In this document: positions 1 to 6,615 of the stretch, piece after piece
How the letters are laid out: the number at the start of each line of letters is the position of its first letter
Numbering within the stretch: position 1 is the first letter of the stretch
From: Deltaproteobacteria bacterium
GTDB taxonomy: Bacteria; Myxococcota_C; UBA6777
Reading direction: 5' to 3'
Assembly (NCBI GenBank): GCA_006226375.1
Contig: SBHC01000017.1
Coordinates: 1-64,000, forward strand
Length of the DNA: 64,000 nt
Made by a program: the position numbers and the translations under genes
The notes under the pieces: generated by a model
What the model was told of the DNA's origin: nothing
What the model saw: the letters and a program-made list of their open reading frames with translations, nothing else
Database searches by the model: none

Positions 1-1148
1 TCGAGAACAACCTGACCGGTACGAGGAAGGTTGGAGTAGTTGTCATAGCGACCCCCATAGACCGTAACTTTGTAGGTGCCTGGAAAGAGGGTGGCGCTGT
101 AGACAAAGCCACTCTGCTTGGCGGTTTGGCAAGTCCCAATGACTTCGATGGAGTAGCCATACGTTAGCTCTTGGAAGAGAATGCGGAAGGTACGCTCGTT
201 TTCAACCCCTTGTCGGCTGCAGTTGGCCTCAAGCTGTGGGTTGTTGCGATTGAGTGTTATTTTGCCGGATACGGTGATGGTTTGGACATCGAGGCGAAGG
301 TCCTTGGGGTTACCGCCTTCGCAAGCGCCGTTTTTGCATGTGTACCCTTGAGGACATGTTGGTTTGCATACGTCACAGGAGCCGCAGTCGATGGTTTCGC
401 CGCAGCCGTTGTCTACCTTTCCGCAAGTTTTGCCCAACTCCCCACACGATTTTGGGGTACAAGAGCAGCGGTTGTTGGATTCACAGGCCTGTCCGGCTTT
501 GCAGGTTCCGCATTGGAGAGCTTTTCCGCAGCCGTCGGAGATCTCGCCACAGTTTGCGTTGGCGGTTTGGCAGGTTTTGGGTTGGCACACACATTGGTTG
601 TTTTGACAGCCTTGACCGGGTGAGCAGGTCCCACACTGGAGGACCTTGCCGCATCCATCTGGAAGTTGACCGCAAACCGCTTGTTTGGCTTGGCAAGTCG
701 TGGGGGTACAGGTTCCTTCACCACACAAGTTGGGGCCTTGGGCTCCGCAGCTTTGGCCAGCAGGACACTCGCCACATTCGAGGACCTTTCCACAACCATC
801 GGGGATTTGGCCACAGTTCTTACCTTCTTTTTGGCAGGTCGTGGGTTGGCAGGAAGGTTGCTCTGGGTTGCCACCGTCAGGAAGGGGGCCACCCTCAGTC
901 GAGCCTGTGGAAACACAGACTCCCTGGTTGCAGGCGTCGTTACCAAGGCAGTCGTCGGCTGTTGTGCAGGTCGGCCGACAGCTTCCTTCATAGCACTGTT
1001 GCTCCGCGAGACAGTCATCTCCGCTGGAACACTTTGTCGCTGAGGAGCTACAACTGACGAAGCCTGAAAATCCAATCATCATCAAAAACACAAACAAGAC
1101 AGGTGCCACAAAGCGAGCGAGCTTTGTGGCTTGTACTGCATGATTCAT
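1..1148 (-). CDS. Cysteine-rich repeat lipoprotein, C-terminus beyond window edge
   Basis: The frame is open from an ATG at 1148 to the left edge, giving 382 codons without a stop. An AGGAG box sits 9 nt upstream of the ATG. The N-terminus has a basic start, a hydrophobic stretch (about residues 13-30) and a lipobox-like FVSC at residue 33, so it is probably an outer-membrane or surface lipoprotein. Residues 34-90 hold short Cys pairs. Four Cys repeats of about 40 residues follow (roughly 99-145, 146-183, 186-222, 229-257), built on TCQ...CG.[IL].DGCG..L.CG.C..GQ.C. From about 280 on the protein is cysteine-poor and may be a beta-sandwich domain. Such arrays are common in large deltaproteobacterial secreted proteins. 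The function is unknown. The gene is divergent from the His-rich gene at 1546. Confidence 0.85.
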   Translation of the reverse strand, partial: MNHAVQATKLARFVAPVLFVFLMMIGFSGFVSCSSSATKCSSGDDCLAEQQCYEGSCRPTCTTADDCLGNDACNQGVCVSTGSTEGGPLPDGGNPEQPSCQPTTCQKEGKNCGQIPDGCGKVLECGECPAGQSCGAQGPNLCGEGTCTPTTCQAKQAVCGQLPDGCGKVLQCGTCSPGQGCQNNQCVCQPKTCQTANANCGEISDGCGKALQCGTCKAGQACESNNRCSCTPKSCGELGKTCGKVDNGCGETIDCGSCDVCKPTCPQGYTCKNGACEGGNPKDLRLDVQTITVSGKITLNRNNPQLEANCSRQGVENERTFRILFQELTYGYSIEVIGTCQTAKQSGFVYSATLFPGTYKVTVYGGRYDNYSNLPRTGQVVL

Positions 1149-1545
1149 CCGAACATACTCCTGGGGTGTATCCATCCACAGCCATCCAACACCGTAAACA
1201 ACAAGGGTGTGTGTGGTTGTCTGCTTGGGTTGGGTCTCTTTGAAACTAAGCCAATAACTTGGGGGTGTTATGTGCCTTTCTTTACCATTCTACATGTGGG
1301 AGGAACCATAGGGATTGTGAAGACCGTTCGCAACCCTGGCTTCTTAAAAAGCGAGCAAAAAACACAAGGGAGACATTCTCTTGGGGCGCAGGGCTTTCCG
1401 CGCGAGGAGGAGGTCAACGTAAGGGAAACCGGCAACTCTCAGAGAAGCGGAGCGATAATTACATTTGTGATAAGGATCATTCTACGTGTGTGACGGATGT
1501 CGCAGCAGCAGAAACGTTTTAATCTTGTAGGAAGGGAGAGTACTG
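1149..1545. other. Intergenic region between divergent genes
   Basis: About 400 bases lie between the start of the cysteine-rich lipoprotein (minus strand) and the His-rich protein (plus strand). It must hold two divergent promoters. I see no convincing -35/-10 pair, no sigma-54 motif and no riboswitch signature. The frames open here on both strands code for implausible proteins without ribosome sites. The only clear signal is the purine-rich ribosome binding site (GAAGGGAG) just before 1546. Confidence 0.5.
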
Positions 1546-3096
1546 ATGAACGCGTTTGTGGTTCGGCAAACCCCTATGTTTGTTATGGCTGTGTCCAATG
1601 GGATGCAGAATTGGGGCTCCTCGATGGGCTCGTCAGGGATGCAAGGGCAAGGCATCGCGCAATGGTTACAGCAACAAAGCTTCTCGATGGGCGCGCCATC
1701 CTTTGTGCCTTCCAACTTTAGCACTCCGGGCTTTCTGTCGGCTCCACTCTCGTTTCCGTCGATGATGAAACCTCAAATGCCGGGCCTTACTCAACAATTT
1801 GGTCAACAACTGCAAGGTTGGGGTGGCTCCCCCGGTTTTTCCAACATGGGGTCGATGTTTCAAAACGCGATGCAATCCATGATGGGGATGTTTCAAACGC
1901 TACAGCAAGCTTTCCAGATGCAGACGTTGTCTCAACAGTTTCGCCAGATGGCTCACTTGGGCGGTGGTATGGGGATGCGGTTTGGCGGGATGCCTACACC
2001 CTCGATGCCGGTCATGAACCATGGCACCCACAACCATAGCGCCCACAACCATGGCACCGCTATGCCAGGTCACACGCACGCGACGGGCCAAGCGGGTCAT
2101 ACTCATACCACAGGTCAGGTCGGTCACACACACGGTGCGGAAGGTTCACACAATCATAGCCATGGACCGAGCGGCCCTCCGATTCAGGGAGCGATGCAGG
2201 TCAACGGTCAGCCTAACGGGACAGTGGCTGCGGGGCAGCCGACAGACTTGACCTTCAACTTTACGGATCCTGCAACAGGCAAGCCGATTACGGAGTTTGA
2301 CAAGGATCATGGCAAGCACATGCATGCGATTGTGGTGAGCGAGGATTTGTCTTCGTTCTCCCACATCCACCCCACGATGGGACCTGATGGGAAGTTTCAC
2401 GCCAAGTTAAACTCTCCCACCAACGACCCAGACAATCAGGACGCTCAGAACGCCATCTCTAAGGGCGGAAAGTACATGGTCTTTGGTGAAGTCTCTCCCA
2501 AGGGGCAGGGTGGCAAGCAGACTCGTTTTGATGTCAACGCTTCGGGTCCGACCCAGCCAGTCAAGCTTACTCCTGACAAGGAGATCGCGCCGGGGGTTTA
2601 TCAGAAGTACTTTAATGCTGATGGTTCCGAGGGTGGTCCTGGAGCGCCCTACCAGGTGACCATGACAGTGTCGCGGAAGATGCACGAAGGAAAGCCGATG
2701 ATGCACTTTGACTACAATGTCAAAGAAGCCCAGACGTGCGCTCAAACAGGGAAGACGGAGTACAAAACCGCAGAGAATATGGAAAATTGGCTGGGGATGC
2801 CAGGGCACGGCGTTTTGATTGGTGCCAACGGTGCTTCCGCTCAGGATCGTGTGTTCCGACACATGCATGCGGGCGGTGGTCATGAGCATGGGGCACAAGC
2901 CGCTCAAGCTGGCGGACATGCTCATGGAGCCCACGATGCTGGTCACGCCCATGGCTCAACGACTCCACAAAGCGGTGATAACTTGTCTTTCATGCTTGGA
3001 GACAAAGACATTCCACCTTCAGGTACCTACAAGATGTGGGGACAGTTCAAGCACAAAGGCAAAGTTCTTACCTTCCCCTTTACCTTCAATCTCTAA
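1546..3096 (+). CDS. His/Met-rich putative metal-binding protein
   Basis: 516 residues; the start is supported by GGAAGGGAG about 7 nt upstream. The first 155 residues are rich in Met, Gln, Gly and Ser with no clear Sec signal peptide. Residues about 157-210 and 438-470 are dense in HxH and HTH-type motifs, typical of Ni, Cu, Zn or Co binding. Between them lies a globular part beginning around residue 225. It has the pattern DLTF.FTDP.TG.PI..FD..H.K.MH.IVVS.DLS.F.HIHP, known from heavy-metal or copper-associated secreted domains in which a His pair follows 'DL..F.H.HP'. The C-terminus (about 478-516) ends in a short beta-rich piece. Metal storage, sensing or delivery is an inference. It stands alone, with no transporter or oxidase beside it. 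Confidence 0.75.
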   Translation: MNAFVVRQTPMFVMAVSNGMQNWGSSMGSSGMQGQGIAQWLQQQSFSMGAPSFVPSNFSTPGFLSAPLSFPSMMKPQMPGLTQQFGQQLQGWGGSPGFSNMGSMFQNAMQSMMGMFQTLQQAFQMQTLSQQFRQMAHLGGGMGMRFGGMPTPSMPVMNHGTHNHSAHNHGTAMPGHTHATGQAGHTHTTGQVGHTHGAEGSHNHSHGPSGPPIQGAMQVNGQPNGTVAAGQPTDLTFNFTDPATGKPITEFDKDHGKHMHAIVVSEDLSSFSHIHPTMGPDGKFHAKLNSPTNDPDNQDAQNAISKGGKYMVFGEVSPKGQGGKQTRFDVNASGPTQPVKLTPDKEIAPGVYQKYFNADGSEGGPGAPYQVTMTVSRKMHEGKPMMHFDYNVKEAQTCAQTGKTEYKTAENMENWLGMPGHGVLIGANGASAQDRVFRHMHAGGGHEHGAQAAQAGGHAHGAHDAGHAHGSTTPQSGDNLSFMLGDKDIPPSGTYKMWGQFKHKGKVLTFPFTFNL

Positions 3097-3242
3097 TTCT
3101 TCTTCTCCCCCAGAACCCAGTTCTTTCTAAGGTTGAACCCACCGAGCTTTGAGACTTTGCTGTCGATCGTGGTGGGACAACAACGCCTCAAGCCTTCTCT
3201 CTCTCTTTGTTGTTGGTTTCGATTCGCCCGTAACATGGGGGA

Positions 3243-3258
3243 TGGCATACTCTATGCA
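3243..3258 (+). promoter_or_regulatory. Sigma-54-like promoter upstream of BON-domain gene
   Basis: TGGCATACTCTATGCA matches the sigma-54 (-24/-12) consensus TGGCAYRNNNNTTGCW at every defined position except the first T of TTGC. The GG to GC spacing is exact. It lies about 100 nt before the start of the BON-domain gene. The outer halves (TGGCATA and TGCA) are identical to those of the element before gspC at 50043-50058. The match is direct; promoter activity is inferred. Confidence 0.55.
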
Positions 3259-3357
3259 TTGGAGTGTTGCAACGTTTCTCTGCGTCTGTACGTGGAGTGT
3301 TTCCTTCCGCTGGGAAGGACATTTTTAGAAACCAATCGCAACAAGAAGGAGGTCTTC

Positions 3358-4881
3358 ATGTTCTCGAAGAGCATGACTCGCACACGATTGTATGCCCTCA
3401 CATGTTTGGGCTTTTTGATAGCAACCTTTTCCTTTGGGAACTTCTCGCAAGCGTTTGCAGACTCCAAAGCCAACTCCATCGCCGTCAACGACAGGGCGAT
3501 CACACAGGCTATCTTGGAGCGTTTGCGACGCGAGCCTGGTATCTCAGGTGCCAAGATCATGGCCAGCACCAGCAAAGGGATCGTGACCCTGGAAGGTACG
3601 GTCCAACACTTGCTTGGAAAACGTCGCGCTGTGCAAATGGTTCGAACGATCCGAGGTGTTCGAGTCGTCATCGATAAGATTAAGGTGAACGCTGTCCGTC
3701 GCGCAGACGGTATGATCCAAAGTGATGTGAAAATTGCAGCGTTTTACAATCCCATTGTGGAACTTCGCGATCTCAAATTTTCTGTTCGCAGTGGTGTCGT
3801 TACGATTCGAGGTCAGGTGCATTCCTGGGTGGAGCGTCGAGCAGCCACCCGCGTCGCCATGCAAATACGGGGTGTAAAGGCTGTACACAACTTGACGACC
3901 GTAAAAAAACCGGAGTTCCGGAACGATACAGAGATGAAGGGTGAAATTCGCACCCACATGGACTGGAACTTGTGGTTGGATGCTCGCAAAATCAAAGTGG
4001 ACGTTCGCAAAGGTGTGGCTTACCTCTCGGGTGCTGTTCCCTCTGCGATTGAAAAGGAACGAGCTTACATCAGCGCAATGATTGCTGGTATTGCTCGTGT
4101 GGATGCAAGCAAACTCAAAGTGAACAGTTCGTTGTTTGCTAAACTCAAGACCAACCGGATTAAGCCCGTGGGTGAGAAAGAATTGAAGACCTACTTGCGT
4201 ATGGCGATGCAGATGGAGCTTGGAGCACAAGCCAAATCCATTCAAATGGAATACAACAAGGGCATCATTACCTTGTCAGGTAACGTGGCTCGCTTGATTG
4301 ACTCCTACAAAGCGCAGCTGATTGCACAGCGTACATTTGGTGTGTATCGGGTCAACAACAGTATTCTTGTAAAACCCAAGGTTGTATTGACTGACAAGAC
4401 CATTCGTCAGCGAGTGATTCGTCGTCTTGCTATGGATCCTTATTTGTACGAGAACAACCTCACGATCCTTGTTGTGAAGGGGAAAGTGGCTCTGTATGGG
4501 ACATTGCCTTCCTACTATTTGCACAAGCGAGCTTCCCATCTCATCGCAGGTATCCCCGGCGTACGAGGTATCCAGAACTATCTCAAGAATCCCCACGCAA
4601 AGGCCTATTCGAAGGAACAGAAAACCAAACTGCGTCAGGCGATTAAGAACGAGTTGTTCTGGACGTCAGCGTCGTTGCACCCTCGAATCCGCGTTACGGT
4701 GAAGAACGGTGTAGTCACTCTGACCGGTTCGGTGATGACCTGGAATGACTTCATGGAAGCCGAAGCTGCAGCGTTCCGTGCAGGTGCTGTCTATGTCAGG
4801 AACAAAGTGAAGGTGGAGAAGCCGATGAAGAAGTCGGTGAAACCCTTGCCTGAAGCTTTGTCGAAAGCGGCTAGGAAGTAA
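3358..4881 (+). CDS. Periplasmic protein with six BON domains
   Basis: The ATG at 3358 is preceded by AAGGAGG with 6 nt spacing; a longer frame back to 3133 has no such site. The 507-residue product begins with a Sec signal peptide (basic start, hydrophobic core, AFA-DS cleavage near residue 35). Six successive units of about 65-70 residues follow. Each has an amphipathic helix, a (K/R)xGxVxLxGxV strand-turn and a helix leading to a 'GV..V.N.' strand. This is the BON fold known from OsmY and Kbp, thought to bind membranes or phospholipid and protect the envelope. The C-terminus is basic. A sigma-54-like promoter precedes it and a strong terminator follows. A role in envelope stress is a family-based inference. 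Confidence 0.9.
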   Translation: MFSKSMTRTRLYALTCLGFLIATFSFGNFSQAFADSKANSIAVNDRAITQAILERLRREPGISGAKIMASTSKGIVTLEGTVQHLLGKRRAVQMVRTIRGVRVVIDKIKVNAVRRADGMIQSDVKIAAFYNPIVELRDLKFSVRSGVVTIRGQVHSWVERRAATRVAMQIRGVKAVHNLTTVKKPEFRNDTEMKGEIRTHMDWNLWLDARKIKVDVRKGVAYLSGAVPSAIEKERAYISAMIAGIARVDASKLKVNSSLFAKLKTNRIKPVGEKELKTYLRMAMQMELGAQAKSIQMEYNKGIITLSGNVARLIDSYKAQLIAQRTFGVYRVNNSILVKPKVVLTDKTIRQRVIRRLAMDPYLYENNLTILVVKGKVALYGTLPSYYLHKRASHLIAGIPGVRGIQNYLKNPHAKAYSKEQKTKLRQAIKNELFWTSASLHPRIRVTVKNGVVTLTGSVMTWNDFMEAEAAAFRAGAVYVRNKVKVEKPMKKSVKPLPEALSKAARK

Positions 4882-4927
4882 TTCACAGGATAGAAGACAC
4901 TCTTTGGGCCTTCCGCCACAGAGTTCA

Positions 4928-4961
4928 GGGCAGCAGGGAATTTTCCTTGCTGCCCTTTTTT
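4928..4961 (+). terminator. Rho-independent terminator of BON-domain gene
   Basis: GGGCAGCAGGG pairs with CCTTGCTGCCC (11 bp with one G-T pair) around a short AATTTT loop, followed by six T on the plus strand. It lies 47 nt after the BON-domain stop and before the convergent lipoprotein stop. The T run fits plus-strand termination only. Confidence 0.9.
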
Positions 4962-4987
4962 AGGCGGACTTGAGGAGGCTGGATGTT

Positions 4988-5314
4988 TCAGTTTTGAAGG
5001 AGGCGTCCTGCCATACATCGTTTTCCGTCGGGGCAGGGCAGCGGCTCACCCTGGCTCGGATCACAGTACGATTCGTTTGACATGGTGTTGCAGGGTTGCG
5101 GTCCTTTTTCCTCGTTGCAGAAGTGGGTGTGGGGATTGAAAGGGGTCGCGTTGGCATACGTGTGGGTCGACTTTTCTTCACCATGCAGGCACAACAGGTG
5201 ATTGGCTGCTGTCATGGTGGAGGGCTTGTTGGCTTCTTTGCATCCTACAAACGTGAGCGAGGCTCCTGCCAAACATGCCATAAGGAAGATAAACGTATAC
5301 CGTTGGGCTTTCAT
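4988..5314 (-). CDS. Small cysteine-containing lipoprotein
   Basis: 108 residues from the ATG at 5314. A longer open frame to 5992 overlaps the opposite-strand oxidoreductase and is not coding. The N-terminus is a lipoprotein signal (KAQR, then a hydrophobic core, then FVGC near residue 25). The mature part is short and hydrophilic, with about seven cysteines, several His, and a DPSQG..LPCPDGKRC segment resembling the short Cys motifs of the larger secreted proteins in this window. No family is recognised. It is divergent from the gene at 5496. Confidence 0.7.
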   Translation of the reverse strand: MKAQRYTFIFLMACLAGASLTFVGCKEANKPSTMTAANHLLCLHGEEKSTHTYANATPFNPHTHFCNEEKGPQPCNTMSNESYCDPSQGEPLPCPDGKRCMAGRLLQN

Positions 5315-5495
5315 CACAATGTTCCCTTGCGTTGTGAGCCGTTCTCTTGGAACGAATGATTCATATGAAGTATCTGGTATGGGGATGTTTCCCTGACTTA
5401 ACAGAACAAACGGTTGCGGGTTTCCAAAACTTAAGAAAAAGTTACGAGAGAGCGATGCCGTTGCGGAAAGACAGTTTGGAGTAAAGGAATCAAGT

Positions 5496-6440
5496 ATGAA
5501 AGCGATGCAATACAGCCGGTACGGAGGCGTTGAGGTGTTGGAGTGGGTGGAGACTCCACGTCCTGAGCCAAAGGCCGGACAGCTCCTTGTTCGAGTGCAT
5601 ACCTTCTCGGTGAACCCGATTGACTGGAAGATGATGAGCGGCAAGCTAAGGTTGGTCTTGCGCGCGCCGAATCCTTGCACTCCATGTTTTGACCTTTGCG
5701 GCGTGGTCGAGGAAGTCGGACCTGAGGTGAAAGGGTTTGCTGTTGGAGACCGCATTCTCACCCGAGAACCCGGCTTGCATGGTGGGGCAGCCGCCGAGTT
5801 TGCTGTTGTTCGGGCCGATGCCGCGGCCCTGGCTCCCGATGGGGTCTCGGATGTCTCTTGTGCAGCCGCTCCTCTTGTGGCGCAAACGGCGCTCCAAGGA
5901 CTTCGCTTGTGCAAGGCATTGGAGGTGGGGAAGCAGGTTCTTGTGGTCGGTGCGTCGGGTGGTGTGGGGCACCTTGCTGTGCAAATCGCCAAGCTTCATG
6001 GCGCTCAAGTGACGGGTGTTTGCAGCACGCGCAACGTGGAGTTTGTCCGCTCGTTGGGAGCTGACGAGGTGATCGATTACTCTCAGACTGACGACTATGG
6101 ACAGGGACGCTTTGACGCCGTGCTGGACTGTGCGGGCAAAGCGCCCTGGAAGATCTTGCGTCGTGCGTTGAAACCTGGTGGGGTCGTGGGAGAGGTCAGC
6201 CCAAGTGTCCGTCACTTCTGGCCCATGTTGACCTTGCCCTTGTACTCTCGGAAGAGGCTCAAGCCGGTGATGCTGGATGCCAACGGAGAGGACATGCAGA
6301 CCATCGCGTCATGGATGGGGGAGGGCAAGCTTACAGTGGAAGTGGAGCAGGTGTACGAAGGGTTGCAGGAGCTACCCAAAGCCTTCGAACGCAACGAGTC
6401 TGGACGAACCCGTGGCAAACTGGTGATTCAGGTCGCCTAA
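5496..6440 (+). CDS. Zinc-independent MDR oxidoreductase (quinone oxidoreductase-like)
   Basis: 314 residues, the normal length for the zinc-free medium-chain dehydrogenase/reductase group (QOR, NADPH:quinone reductase). It starts MKAMQYSRYGGVEVLEW, the usual N-terminal strand. It has the GroES-like substrate domain to about residue 125 (VNPIDWKMMSG, GVVEEVG..V..F.VGDRI). A Rossmann domain follows with VVGASGGVGHLAVQIAK near 147-164 for NAD(P)H. The catalytic-zinc ligands of alcohol dehydrogenases are absent. It ends with the family-typical GK.V..V strand. It probably reduces quinones or enones in the cytoplasm; the substrate is unknown. AGGA lies about 8 nt before the ATG. Confidence 0.9.
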   Translation: MKAMQYSRYGGVEVLEWVETPRPEPKAGQLLVRVHTFSVNPIDWKMMSGKLRLVLRAPNPCTPCFDLCGVVEEVGPEVKGFAVGDRILTREPGLHGGAAAEFAVVRADAAALAPDGVSDVSCAAAPLVAQTALQGLRLCKALEVGKQVLVVGASGGVGHLAVQIAKLHGAQVTGVCSTRNVEFVRSLGADEVIDYSQTDDYGQGRFDAVLDCAGKAPWKILRRALKPGGVVGEVSPSVRHFWPMLTLPLYSRKRLKPVMLDANGEDMQTIASWMGEGKLTVEVEQVYEGLQELPKAFERNESGRTRGKLVIQVA

Positions 6441-6615
6441 AGCTTCATTTTCTCTTACCTTCTGTTTGGGGGTGGAGGAGGTTTGTCGCGCGCCTATGGT
6501 TTGTGGTACATCCTCAGGCTTGAGATGATATGGTTTCGACGTGTTGTCGCGGGTGCGTTTCTCCGAGTTGGACGTGCTACGCGTGCATGCCGTTTGCAGA
6601 GGATCAAAGAGCTTC

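Noticed and set aside
413-1075. Open frame of 220 codons on the minus strand
   Set aside because: It is the shifted frame of the real cysteine-rich lipoprotein gene, which has the signal peptide and ribosome site; this frame is Ala/Pro/Lys-rich and has no start signal.
1131-1493. Plus-strand frame of 120 codons in the 1.2-1.5 kb gap
   Set aside because: No ribosome site, no recognisable domain and it begins inside the divergent lipoprotein start; the composition is not coding-like.
3133-3357. N-terminal extension of the BON-domain frame
   Set aside because: The AAGGAGG site and signal peptide belong to the ATG at 3358, and the sigma-54-like promoter lies inside the extension.
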